A program made the position numbers and the translations under genes. A model generated the notes under the pieces. The model was not told the origin of the DNA. It saw nothing but the letters and a program-made list of their open reading frames with translations, and searched no databases. From NCBI GenBank assembly GCA_003150515.1, contig QALW01000043.1, positions 11,797-75,796 on the forward strand: a stretch of 64,000 bases of DNA, written 5' to 3'. Shown piece by piece: positions 50,729-59,254 of this stretch. Position 1 is the stretch's first letter; each line of letters opens with the position of its first letter. The stretch is from Selenomonadales bacterium. Its GTDB lineage: Bacteria; Bacillota; Clostridia; Christensenellales; QALW01.

Positions 50729-51388
50729 TTATTGAATCAATTGGTAATCATCGGCGCGCAGAGCGTCAACTAGCTCTTTATTGTTTTTTACTGTTCTATT
50801 GAGGATCAGTCCTCCTCTTCCCACATCCTCCGTTTGGTGAAAATCAGAGCCGGATATTTTATGCAGATTAAATTTATCTGCCCAGGCATGGGCTATATCG
50901 TTTCTGGAATCATGGCGGGGATTGCCGTTATGCGCTTCAATGCCAAAGAGCTTATTAGGAGGTATTATGTGTATATTATTCCTAAAAGGGTGAGCCTGAT
51001 AGATCAGCGCGTCATCGGGGAGTATATTAAGAAAGGAATCCAGATCCATCTGATTCAGAAATTTATGCGAGCGCAGAAACTCTTCATCTAAGCCGTATAC
51101 CAGAAAATCGGTAGGCAGCGAGCAGTCGAAGCAAAGCTCCAGCCCTAAAAAGACTGACAGCCCGATTTTATCTCCTTCTTCTTGGGCAAGCTTAAAGCCG
51201 TTCATATAAAAATCCATTAACTGTTCAAATGAACTATCGTGCATAATATCGATGAAATAACGGCTGTAATGATTGGTAATGACAATTCCGTCATATCCGT
51301 TGTCTTTATATAGTTTAACTGTATCCTTTGCGGACACATGCGCGCAGAAGCTGACTTCGCTGGTATGCGCGTGCATTTCCAACTTCAT
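50729..51388 (-). CDS. PHP-domain protein
   Basis: A 219-residue PHP phosphoesterase-like protein: EMHAHTSEVSFCAHVSA with the His-x-His pair at residues 5-7, IVITNHYS near 36 (His ligand), HPFRN near 134 and ISGSDFHQTED near 182. Compared with the PHP protein at 38377-39093 it is shorter and only distantly related. Metal-dependent phosphoesterase activity is likely; the substrate is unknown. Nothing in the context suggests a pathway. It is convergent with the methyltransferase operon. Confidence 0.8.
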   Translation of the reverse strand: MKLEMHAHTSEVSFCAHVSAKDTVKLYKDNGYDGIVITNHYSRYFIDIMHDSSFEQLMDFYMNGFKLAQEEGDKIGLSVFLGLELCFDCSLPTDFLVYGLDEEFLRSHKFLNQMDLDSFLNILPDDALIYQAHPFRNNIHIIPPNKLFGIEAHNGNPRHDSRNDIAHAWADKFNLHKISGSDFHQTEDVGRGGLILNRTVKNNKELVDALRADDYQLIQ

Positions 51389-51584
51389 AAAATTATTCCC
51401 TTTCTGAGTTAATTGAGCATTTAGATTTTATATCGCCTTTAGAATCTTGTCAATTTGATAAATACATTGTATATAGAAATGAATGTTAGAATTGTACTAG
51501 TTTAAGTTACTATTGTTGATTGTATAATTGAAAGCTGAATGCTTATAATAAAATCAAATAAAAAAGTATTAAGGAGGAATTGCA

Positions 51585-52418
51585 ATGAAGAAGTTTACTA
51601 TTATTCTGGCTGCCGCATTGGCGCTTTGCATAGCTATTATGCCTTCGCTGGCCGCAGCGGCGTTCCCCGCTGCAAGCGGTTCGTATAAGAATGCCGGCGC
51701 CGTAGGAGACTCTTCCTCAACATTAACGCAAACTATTGCTGATGACGGCAGCACTCTTGCGCTTAAGGGGACGGAGGGCTTTATCAATATACATCCCGCT
51801 ACTGGTTATATAGGCAATTGGGCGGGACACAGAACCAATAAATATTTGGCTATTCAATTTGAGAATAAGACGGATAGTCCTCTGGGATTTGTATTCGTTA
51901 TCGGCTTAATGTATAGCGGCGGCGGCGCTTCGACCGAAACATTAGTGAAAAAGGTTATGGCTTATAATGCCGATATGACTGAGAATACTAACGTTGATAT
52001 TACCGAAGTGGACGGTTCAGGTCTGGGCAGAGATTTTAATTTGACGCAGATTACTGTTCCTGCCAAATTTAACGGATGGCTGCTTATTCCCAATACCTCC
52101 GTTGATATAAACGGATTCCCTGAAGTTTCTGAGGACGGCGCACTGGCTGCGGTAGACAATAGTACCTGGAATGATGTTATATCTGCCGACCGTACTGATG
52201 AATATCATATAAATGCATTAACCTTTGCTTTTACTCCTGAAGAGGGGCAGGAGGTAGACGTGGTGCTGGGCTCCATCGTTGCTTCTACCGAAGATATTCC
52301 TGCGTTTGCCAAGGCTGAAGAAAAGCCTGGCAATGAAGGAGATTTCGGTACGCTGGCTTATCTGGCCGTTGCGGCTTGCTCCGCCGGAGCGCTTGTTATA
52401 GGCAGAAAAAAGAAATAA
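51585..52418 (+). CDS. Secreted protein with C-terminal wall/membrane anchor
   Basis: A 277-residue exported protein: signal peptide (residues 1-25, ending in AAA), a beta-rich body without a recognised domain (SGSYKNAGAVGDSSSTL, FENKTDSPLGFVFVIGLMY), and a tail with the plan of a sortase-type signal: hydrophilic KAEEKPGNEGD, a hydrophobic stretch TLAYLAVAACSAGALVI and a final GRKKK. There is no LPxTG; the KPGNEGD could be a variant or the tail may serve as a plain membrane anchor. The function is unknown. It has a strong ribosome site AAGGAGG and is followed by a terminator. Confidence 0.65.
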   Translation: MKKFTIILAAALALCIAIMPSLAAAAFPAASGSYKNAGAVGDSSSTLTQTIADDGSTLALKGTEGFINIHPATGYIGNWAGHRTNKYLAIQFENKTDSPLGFVFVIGLMYSGGGASTETLVKKVMAYNADMTENTNVDITEVDGSGLGRDFNLTQITVPAKFNGWLLIPNTSVDINGFPEVSEDGALAAVDNSTWNDVISADRTDEYHINALTFAFTPEEGQEVDVVLGSIVASTEDIPAFAKAEEKPGNEGDFGTLAYLAVAACSAGALVIGRKKK

Positions 52419-52440
52419 TAGCTTTGGTTTGAATTTACAG

Positions 52441-52464
52441 GGGCCGGTTTTCCGGCCCTTTTTT
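52441..52464 (+). terminator. Terminator of the secreted-protein gene
   Basis: GGGCCGG, loop TTTT, CCGGCCC, then TTTTTT, 23 bases after the stop codon. Confidence 0.85.
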
Positions 52465-52500
52465 ATTGAGCCTGATTGCCTGCGTATGGGCTTTAACCGT

Positions 52501-52717
52501 ACAAAACCCGGCCAAGGGGGGCGGCGCGGTATTTCGGCGCCCGCAGGACGCCGAAATGAAGCGCCCGGGCCCCGCGGGAGTTTGCGGCCTCCGGCCGCAA
52601 ACTCCGGGCCTTCGGCCCGGCCATGGGCAGGCTTAGAGCCTGCCCATGGCCCGCGGGGCCTGGGGCGCTGGCCGGCCGCTGGCCGGCTCCGCGCCGCCCC
52701 CCTTGGCCGGGTTTTGT
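52501..52717. repeat. Two-level nested cloverleaf element
   Basis: A 29-bp perfect outer stem (52501-52529 with 52689-52717) encloses three arms: 52530-52559 (9 bp, longer loop), 52560-52669, and 52670-52688 (8 bp, loop GCT). The middle arm is itself a cloverleaf: a stem of about 18 bp with one small internal loop (52560-52578 with 52650-52669) around three abutting hairpins, 52579-52603 (11 bp, loop TCC), 52604-52620 (7 bp, loop TTC) and 52621-52649 (12 bp, loop TTAGA). Nearly all of its 217 bases pair. It may have arisen by one element entering another. Confidence 0.9.
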
Positions 52718-52779
52718 ATGCTTAAGAGCCGCGGATTTAAATTTATACGATGTTTTAACAAATTATCCATATCAGGTTA

Positions 52780-52808
52780 TTGATATGGATATATAAGCGT
52801 ATTATAAT
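52780..52808 (+). promoter_or_regulatory. Sigma-A promoter of the alarmone synthetase gene
   Basis: TTGATA, 17 bases, TATAAT, 75 bases before the start codon. Confidence 0.75.
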
Positions 52809-52882
52809 TTTAGCGTTTGGCGCATTGCGCTCTGATTGCAGTGTCCAAATAAAAAGCAGATTATAGCTCGTGGAGGATTAAA

Positions 52883-53560
52883 ATGAATATAGCTCAAATA
52901 ATGCAGGCTAATATTTCTGAATCAAATACGGAATGGCCCATGCCGCCCGAACTGCCTGAAGCGGTAATAGATTTTATAGCTATGCGTCAGCTTTACGGAG
53001 CCGCTATAAAGGAAATACGGACAAAGCTGGAAATCCTGGATGATGAATTTCACGTCAAATTTGATCATAATCCTATTCATCATATGGAATACCGCCTTAA
53101 ATCGCCTAAGAGCATAGCGGATAAATTGAAGAAGAAGCAGCTTGAATTTAATATGGAATCGGTAAGGGAAAATTTAACGGATATTGCGGGTGTGCGCGTA
53201 ATCTGCAATTACCTGGACGATATATATCATATTGCAAGACTGCTGGTAAAGCAGGACGATATAACTCTTGTGCGCACAAGGGATTATATAAAAAATCCCA
53301 AGCCTAACGGATACCGCAGCCTGCATCTTGTGGTACGGGTGCCGGTTTTTCTGGCGGAAAGCACAGAATATGTGCCGGTTGAAGTTCAGATACGCACTAT
53401 AGCCATGGATTTCTGGGCAAGTCTGGAGCATCAGCTTAAATATAAATCGGACGTTCAGCCTTCTCCTGAATTATATGAAGAATTGTATAAATGCGCAGAA
53501 GACGCCTATGGCCTGGATATCCGGATGCAGTCGATATATCATGCTATGAATGATGATTAA
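52883..53560 (+). CDS. Small alarmone synthetase, (p)ppGpp synthetase domain (RelQ/YjbM type)
   Basis: A 225-residue single-domain protein that should make (p)ppGpp from ATP and GDP/GTP. Conserved parts are HHMEYRLKSPKSIADKLKK near residues 54-72 (ATP-binding Arg and Lys), LTDIAGVRVICNYLDDIY near 96-113, NPKPNGYRSLHLVVRV near 138-153 (GDP/GTP binding) and VEVQIRTIAMDFWASLEHQLKY near 168-189 (catalytic Glu in VEVQIRT). There is no hydrolase, TGS or ACT domain. It has a good promoter and GGAGG ribosome site. No clear terminator separates it from the T-box leader downstream. Confidence 0.9.
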   Translation: MNIAQIMQANISESNTEWPMPPELPEAVIDFIAMRQLYGAAIKEIRTKLEILDDEFHVKFDHNPIHHMEYRLKSPKSIADKLKKKQLEFNMESVRENLTDIAGVRVICNYLDDIYHIARLLVKQDDITLVRTRDYIKNPKPNGYRSLHLVVRVPVFLAESTEYVPVEVQIRTIAMDFWASLEHQLKYKSDVQPSPELYEELYKCAEDAYGLDIRMQSIYHAMNDD

Positions 53561-53759
53561 CCGCGGCTGCTTGAAAGAGAAAATTGCAGAATGATTATAT
53601 ATGCGCGGACTATTCTAATTAAACATAATGTGTCTGGCTTTGATAAAGATTTGCTCTATGCTGTTTTCAGGGCATAAAACTATAGAAATTGCTTAATATA
53701 ATAATATGCAAGAAACAGCTTGACATAATTCAAAGCGTGTGATATAAATTAAAAAAAGT

Positions 53760-54042
53760 TTAAAGGCTATGAAGAGAAAAGTATCCGGAATTTTAAGGGC
53801 TCCAGAGAGCGGAGCATAAGCTGAAAGCGCCGCGCCCTGTTTTTGGAGAAAGAACACTCGGAGCCTCCGTCCAAAAGCTTTTTGCAAGTAGGCGCGGACG
53901 TTTCCGGCACGTTACAGCCGGCAGGCATTATTTAGTGCCGATGAGAGAATCATATTTTGATTTATTTGGGTGGCACCGCGGAAGCAGCAGTCTTTCGTCC
54001 CTTAAGCCAAACGGCTTTTTGGACTTGGACTGCTTTTTTGAT
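53760..54042 (+). promoter_or_regulatory. T-box riboswitch of the aspS::gatC-gatA-gatB operon
   Basis: The leader has the T-box motif TGGGTGGCACCGCGG at 53967-53981. Stem I opens with GGCT (53764) pairing AGCC (53842), has AGTA of the loop-E motif near 53777, and a specifier strand AAAGAACACTC (53829-53839). The candidate specifier is AAC (Asn), but the overlapping GAA (Glu) also fits. A terminator hairpin (AGCAGTC/GACTGCT, then TTTTTTG) ends near 54040. Uncharged tRNA would favour the antiterminator and allow expression. The preceding 53561-53759 region shows nothing else. Confidence 0.9.
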
Positions 54043-54084
54043 TTTTAAGACCGCTTAAAAAAGAAGCGGGGAACGGAGGTTTAT

Positions 54085-56148
54085 ATGAAACGGACGCATT
54101 ATTGCGGGGCGCTGACCGAAGAGGAAGTGGGCAAAAGAGTTACCGTATGCGGCTGGGTGCAGACTAAGCGGGATATGGGCGGAGTTATCTTTATAGATTT
54201 GCGCGACCGCGAAGGCACGCTCCAGACGGTTTTTGACGCGCGCCTGCTAACTGAAGAGGATTTTAAGCTGGCGGAGGGCGTGCGCAATCAGTCGGTAGTC
54301 CAAATAACGGGAATAATGCGGATAAGAGACGAGGAGACATATAACCCCCGGCTTAAGACGGGCACTATTGAATTGGCGGCCGAAAGCATATTCTTGCTTT
54401 CAGAGGCCGCGCCTCTCCCTTTTCCTATGGAGGACGGCTTTCCTGTGCGCGAGGAGCTGCGGCTGAAATACCGCTATTTAGATCTCAGGAGGCCCTGCGT
54501 TCAGGAAAATCTGCGCTTCCGAAGCAGGGTGCAGTCGGTTATCAGGAGATTTTTGGAAAAAGAGGGCTTTATAGAGGTGGAAACCCCTATGCTGACTAAA
54601 TCCACTCCTGAAGGCGCGCGGGATTATCTGGTGCCCAGCAGAGTGCATCCCGGAGAATTTTATGCGCTGCCTCAGTCCCCGCAGCTTTTTAAGCAGCTTC
54701 TCATGGTGGGCGGACTGGATAAATATTATCAGTTTGCCCGGTGCTTCAGGGATGAAGATTTGCGGGCGGACAGACAGCCTGAATTTACGCAGGTGGATAT
54801 GGAGCTTTCATTTGCGGAGCAGGAGGATATCCTGCGGCATTTGGAGAAGCTGTTTAAAGAACTGTTCAGGGAATGCATGGGGATGGAACTGCCTGCCTTT
54901 AAGCGCATGACCTGGCTGGAGGCTATGGAGCTTTACGGCAGCGATAAGCCGGACCTGCGCTTTGATATGCCCATATATGAATTGAGCGATATAGCTCAGA
55001 ATTGTTCTTTTTCCCTCTTTAGACAGGCAGTGCAGGCGGGCGGAAAGCTGCGCGCTTTATGCGTTAAAGGAGGAGCCTCCTATAGCCGCACGCAAATAGA
55101 GGAGCTGACGCAGAAAGCTCTGAGCCTGGGAGCCAAGGGCATGGCCTGGATAAGCGTGCAGCCTGACGGCTCGTACTATTCAATACTGACTAAATTTATG
55201 TCCCGGGATGAATTAAACGAGATTGTTCTCAGGGTTAAGGCGGAGCCGGGAGATTTCATTCTTTTTTGCGCCGACAGCCTGGAAACGGTCAGGAGAGTGC
55301 TGGGCGGGCTGCGGCTGGAGATTGCGCGGGAGTTGAAATTAATCGCTCCGGATCGCTTTGAATTTCTGATTGTTACGGATTTTCCGCAGTTTGAATATTC
55401 TCATGAGGAAAAAAGATATATTTCCGCGCATCATCCTTTTACCATGCCCAGAGAGGAAGATATAGATAAGCTTAAAAGCGAGCCGGAGAAGGTGCGCGCT
55501 CAGGCGTATGATGTGGTGCTTAACGGAGTGGAACTGGGCAGCGGCTCTATAAGGATACACGACTGGCGGATACAAAAGCTCATGTTCGAGGCGCTGGGCT
55601 TTACCGAGGAGCAGTTAAAGGAACGTTTCGGATTCTTTCTGGAGGCTTTTAAATACGGCGCGCCTCCGCACGGCGGCTTTGCTTTCGGGCTGGATAGACT
55701 GGTAATGCTTATGCTGGGCGCCGATTCCCTGAGGGAGGTAATAGCGTTTCCTAAGAATAAAGAGGCCGTATGCGTTATGACGGGCGCTCCCGATTATGTG
55801 GACGACGAGCAGCTTGACGCGCTGGGCTTAAATAAAATGGAGCAGACCTCCGTTAAAGCGGGGAGGAAAGCGAGCGTTAAAATGGATTTAGATAATATAG
55901 CCATGCTTGCGCGGCTGAATATTCCGCCTGAAGAGAGGGGGAGGCTCGAACGGGATATGCAGGATATTATTAATATGGCCGGGCGGCTGGAAGAAATTGA
56001 GACGGACAGGGAAATGGTCAATATTTCGGGCCTGGTCAACGTAATGAGGCCGGACGAGCCGGGCTCAGCCTGGGAGCGGGATTCTCTGCTTGAAAACGCG
56101 CCCACCAAGACAGAACAGTATATTTTGGTGCCCAGAGTTATTGAGTAA
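54085..56148 (+). CDS. aspS: Aspartyl-tRNA synthetase fused to GatC
   Basis: A 687-residue fusion. Residues 1 to about 590 are a bacterial-type AspRS: OB-fold anticodon domain (CGWVQTKRDMGGVIFIDLRD near 22-41), class II motif 2 (FRDEDLRADRQPEFTQVD near 222-239), the inserted GAD domain and motif 3 (GGFAFGLDRLVMLM near 532). After a basic linker, residues about 600-687 match GatC (DLDNIAMLARLNIPPEERGR, INMAGRLEEIET, MRPDEPGSAWERDSLLENAP). gatA and gatB follow, so the fusion supplies the third amidotransferase subunit. This suggests a non-discriminating AspRS that makes Asp-tRNA-Asn for the amidotransferase. GGAGG lies before the start. Confidence 0.93.
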   Translation: MKRTHYCGALTEEEVGKRVTVCGWVQTKRDMGGVIFIDLRDREGTLQTVFDARLLTEEDFKLAEGVRNQSVVQITGIMRIRDEETYNPRLKTGTIELAAESIFLLSEAAPLPFPMEDGFPVREELRLKYRYLDLRRPCVQENLRFRSRVQSVIRRFLEKEGFIEVETPMLTKSTPEGARDYLVPSRVHPGEFYALPQSPQLFKQLLMVGGLDKYYQFARCFRDEDLRADRQPEFTQVDMELSFAEQEDILRHLEKLFKELFRECMGMELPAFKRMTWLEAMELYGSDKPDLRFDMPIYELSDIAQNCSFSLFRQAVQAGGKLRALCVKGGASYSRTQIEELTQKALSLGAKGMAWISVQPDGSYYSILTKFMSRDELNEIVLRVKAEPGDFILFCADSLETVRRVLGGLRLEIARELKLIAPDRFEFLIVTDFPQFEYSHEEKRYISAHHPFTMPREEDIDKLKSEPEKVRAQAYDVVLNGVELGSGSIRIHDWRIQKLMFEALGFTEEQLKERFGFFLEAFKYGAPPHGGFAFGLDRLVMLMLGADSLREVIAFPKNKEAVCVMTGAPDYVDDEQLDALGLNKMEQTSVKAGRKASVKMDLDNIAMLARLNIPPEERGRLERDMQDIINMAGRLEEIETDREMVNISGLVNVMRPDEPGSAWERDSLLENAPTKTEQYILVPRVIE

Positions 56149-56161
56149 AGGAGGGAGATTC

Positions 56162-57646
56162 ATGCAGGATATAATTTCTATGACGGTAATAGAGCTGTCC
56201 GCCGCCATGAAAAAAGGGGAAATCAGCCCTAAAGAGGTTTTGGAGGCTTATCTGGCCAGAATTGAAGCTGAGGACAGAAAAATAAACGCCTATATTACGC
56301 TGGACGCTGAAAACGCATTGAAGAGAGCGGAAAAGATTCGTCCGGACGGAGTTTTAAGGGGCGTGCCCATGGCGGTTAAGGACAATATATGCACCAGGGG
56401 CATAAGGACCACCTGCGCTTCAAAAATGCTTAAGGATTTCATTCCTCCTTACAGCGCATGCGCATACGAGCGGCTTTTAGACGCGGGATGCGTGCTTATG
56501 GGCAAATTAAATATGGACGAATTTGCCATGGGCTCCACCAGCGAAACCTCTTATTTCGGCCCTGTCCGCAATCCGGTTGAGCTCTCATGCGTGCCGGGAG
56601 GGAGTTCGGGCGGCTCGGCCGCGGCGGTTAAGGCGGGAGAAGCGCCTTTTGCTCTGGGCTCGGATACGGGCGGCTCCATAAGACAGCCTGCTGCTTTCTG
56701 CGGCGTGGTAGGCTTAAAGCCTACTTACGGGCGGGTATCCCGTTACGGGCTGGTGGCCTTTGCTTCCTCTCTCGATCAGATTGGCCCTATAACCCGGAAT
56801 GTTGCGGATAACGCTTTGATTCTTAAGGCAATAGCCGGGCATGATTCCCGCGACGCAACCAGCGCGCCAAGAGCAGCCGAGGATTTTGCTTCAGGCATGG
56901 AGGACGGAATCAGGGGAATTAAAGTAGGGCTGCCCAGGGAATTTTTCGGCCGCGGAATAAATGAAGAGGTGAAAAAGGGCGTGCTTAAGGCGGCTGAAGG
57001 CCTGGAAAAGCTGGGCGCGGAAGTGTTATGGGTGTCTCTGCCCTCCCTGGATTACGCTCTGCCTGCTTATTATGTGCTTTCCAGCGCGGAGGCTTCCTCC
57101 AATCTTGCGCGGTTTGACGGAGTGCGCTACGGATATCGGAGCAATAAATATGAAGATTTAACCCAGCTATATTTAAATTCGCGCAGCGAGGGCTTTGGGG
57201 CGGAGGTTAAGCGCCGTATAATGCTGGGCACTTTCGCTTTGAGCTCCGGATATTACGATGCCTATTATAAAAAAGCGCTTAAAGCGCGCGCGCTGGTCTG
57301 GGAGAATTTTGAGCAGGCGTTCAGGCAGTGCGACGTGCTGCTTACGCCCGTCGCTCCTACAACGGCCTATAAGCTGGGAGAAAAGATTAATAATCCTCTG
57401 GAAATGTATATGGGCGATATGTTTACGGTGCCCGTTAATATTGCCGGAGTGCCTGCGCTCAGCCTGCCCTGCGGCATGGATTCAAACGGACTTCCCATAG
57501 CTGCGCAGTTTATAGGGCCCCATTTTTCCGAGGCGCTGCTTTACAGAACGGGCAGGGCGCTGGAGAAATGGGCGGACGACGAGCTCCGGCCGTCTGAACC
57601 GCATAAAGATAAAATGCAGAGTAATAAAAAGGAGGCCCAAATATGA
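56162..57646 (+). CDS. gatA: Asp/Glu-tRNA amidotransferase subunit A
   Basis: The glutaminase subunit of GatCAB, which supplies ammonia to convert Asp-tRNA-Asn and Glu-tRNA-Gln to the amides. The 494-residue protein has the amidase signature GGSSGGSAAAVKAGEAPFAL near residues 146-165 with the Ser-cisSer-Lys triad (Lys in AVKDNI near 74, Ser in GGSSGG, and nucleophile Ser in GSDTGGSIRQ near 170). The start at 56162 has AAGGAGGGAG; a longer frame starting at 56090 lies inside the fusion gene. It ends with an ATGA overlap with gatB. Confidence 0.95.
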   Translation: MQDIISMTVIELSAAMKKGEISPKEVLEAYLARIEAEDRKINAYITLDAENALKRAEKIRPDGVLRGVPMAVKDNICTRGIRTTCASKMLKDFIPPYSACAYERLLDAGCVLMGKLNMDEFAMGSTSETSYFGPVRNPVELSCVPGGSSGGSAAAVKAGEAPFALGSDTGGSIRQPAAFCGVVGLKPTYGRVSRYGLVAFASSLDQIGPITRNVADNALILKAIAGHDSRDATSAPRAAEDFASGMEDGIRGIKVGLPREFFGRGINEEVKKGVLKAAEGLEKLGAEVLWVSLPSLDYALPAYYVLSSAEASSNLARFDGVRYGYRSNKYEDLTQLYLNSRSEGFGAEVKRRIMLGTFALSSGYYDAYYKKALKARALVWENFEQAFRQCDVLLTPVAPTTAYKLGEKINNPLEMYMGDMFTVPVNIAGVPALSLPCGMDSNGLPIAAQFIGPHFSEALLYRTGRALEKWADDELRPSEPHKDKMQSNKKEAQI

Positions 57647-59055
57647 TTAAGGATTATGAAATGGTTATAGGCCTGGAGGTTCATGCGGAGCTTAAGACTG
57701 AAACAAAAATCTTCTGCGGCTGTTCCACTCATTTTGGGGCTCCGCCTAACACTCAATGCTGCCCCGTCTGCATGGGCATGCCGGGCACTTTGCCGGTGTT
57801 GAATAAAAAGGTTGTGGACTATGCTATAAAGGCGGGACTGGCAACTAACTGCACTATTGCTCATATAACCAAACAAGATAGAAAAAACTATTTTTATCCT
57901 GATTTGCCCAAGGCTTATCAAATTTCTCAATATGATTTGCCTCTTTGCGAGGGAGGATATATAGATATAGAGACGCCGGAGGGGGAGAAGAGGATAGGCA
58001 TAACCCGTATTCATATAGAGGAGGACGCGGGCAAATTAGTTCATGATGAAAAACTGGGCACTTTAATTGACTGCAACCGCTGCGGCGTGCCTCTTATTGA
58101 GATTGTATCCGAGCCTGAAATAAATTCTTCTGCCGAAGCCAGAGCTTATCTGGAAAAGCTGCGCGCAATTATATTATATACCGGGATTTCGGATTGTAAA
58201 ATGAACGAGGGCTCCCTGCGCTGCGATGTAAATCTGTCCGTCCGCAAAAAAGGAGAGAGCAGCTTGGGCGTGCGCACAGAGATGAAAAACCTGAATTCCT
58301 TTGCTTTTATTACTAAAGCTATTGAATACGAATATAAAAGGCAGGCGGAGGCGCTGGAAAGAGGAGAGAAAATAATTCAGGAGACCAGGCGATTTGATGC
58401 GGAAACGGGCAAGACATATTCCATGAGAAAAAAGGAAAATGCCGACGATTATCGTTATTTTCCCGATCCGGACCTGCCTCCTATGGAAAACGGACAGGAA
58501 TATATAGACGCGCTCAGAGGAGAGCTTCCCGTGCTTCCTGACGTCCGAAAGGCGGAATATATAAGAAAATATGAGCTTAATTCATATGACGCAGAGAGGA
58601 TTACAAACGATATAGCTCTGGCTGATTATTTTGAAAAAGCGGTTAAGCTTACGCAATATTCAAAGCAGCTTGCGAATATGCTGGTATCTGACGCGCCCCA
58701 GACGGAGCGCAGAGTAAGCCCGCAGCATCTTGCCGCCCTATGCGATTTATATGGGGAAGGCAGAATTAACAGCAGCACGGCGAAAAAACTGCTTCGGGAA
58801 ATCTGGGAGACAGACGGAGAACCGGAGAAAATTGTTTCGGAGCGCGGTCTGGAGCAAATAAATGATTGGATAAAACTTGAGGCCATAGCCAGGGAAATAA
58901 TATCGCAGGATGAAAAATCCGCGGCTGATTATAAACGGGGCAAGCTGGCGGCGGCTAAGGCTATCATAGGAAAGGTTATGTCGGCTACCGGCGGCCGGGG
59001 CAATCCGGTTATAATTAATGAAATTGTATATAAGCTGCTGGACGGAAAGGATTAA
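57643..59055 (+). CDS. gatB: Asp/Glu-tRNA amidotransferase subunit B
   Basis: The kinase and tRNA-binding subunit of GatCAB. The 470-residue protein has the GatB signature GLEVHAELKTETKIFCGCST near residues 8-27, zinc-binding cysteines (CGCST and CCPVC near 24-44), IGITRIHIEEDAGKLVHD near 113-130, the NRCGVPLIEIVSEP segment near 147-160, and the C-terminal YqeY-like helical domain. It overlaps gatA by 4 bases. The operon ends at the cloverleaf element 62 bases on. Confidence 0.95.
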   Translation: MIKDYEMVIGLEVHAELKTETKIFCGCSTHFGAPPNTQCCPVCMGMPGTLPVLNKKVVDYAIKAGLATNCTIAHITKQDRKNYFYPDLPKAYQISQYDLPLCEGGYIDIETPEGEKRIGITRIHIEEDAGKLVHDEKLGTLIDCNRCGVPLIEIVSEPEINSSAEARAYLEKLRAIILYTGISDCKMNEGSLRCDVNLSVRKKGESSLGVRTEMKNLNSFAFITKAIEYEYKRQAEALERGEKIIQETRRFDAETGKTYSMRKKENADDYRYFPDPDLPPMENGQEYIDALRGELPVLPDVRKAEYIRKYELNSYDAERITNDIALADYFEKAVKLTQYSKQLANMLVSDAPQTERRVSPQHLAALCDLYGEGRINSSTAKKLLREIWETDGEPEKIVSERGLEQINDWIKLEAIAREIISQDEKSAADYKRGKLAAAKAIIGKVMSATGGRGNPVIINEIVYKLLDGKD

Positions 59056-59117
59056 AACGGGAGGCGGCAGTGAGGGAGAAAGAATTTAAGAGGCTGTGAA
59101 GGTGATTTGGACGGCGG

Positions 59118-59249
59118 TTATGCAGGCCGGGCTTAAAGGGGGGCTGGGCGGCGTTTGGCTGGCGAAGCCAGCCCGGGCCGGAGTCCGGCCCGGCGGCGCG
59201 AAAGCGCCGCAAACGCCGCCCAGCCCCCCTTTAAGCCCGGCCTGCATAA
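59118..59249. repeat. Perfect cloverleaf element after gatB
   Basis: A 39-bp perfect outer stem (59118-59156 with 59211-59249) encloses three hairpins: 59157-59173 (7 bp, loop GAA), 59174-59192 (8 bp, loop AGT) and 59193-59210 (7 bp, loop GAAA). Every base is paired or in a terminal loop, with no unpaired junction base and no mismatch. It lies between the convergent gatB and folT genes. A separate terminator-like hairpin follows. Confidence 0.92.
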
Positions 59250-59254
59250 AAAAA

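Noticed and set aside
53693..53887. Minus-strand open frame in the T-box leader
   Set aside because: It overlaps a clearly structured T-box RNA and lacks a ribosome site.
18530..59249. Cloverleaf elements as insertion sequences or MITEs
   Set aside because: No transposase frame lies within or beside them, no target-site duplication is visible at the ends, and the outer stems of different copies are not similar. A non-autonomous mobile origin remains possible but is not shown.
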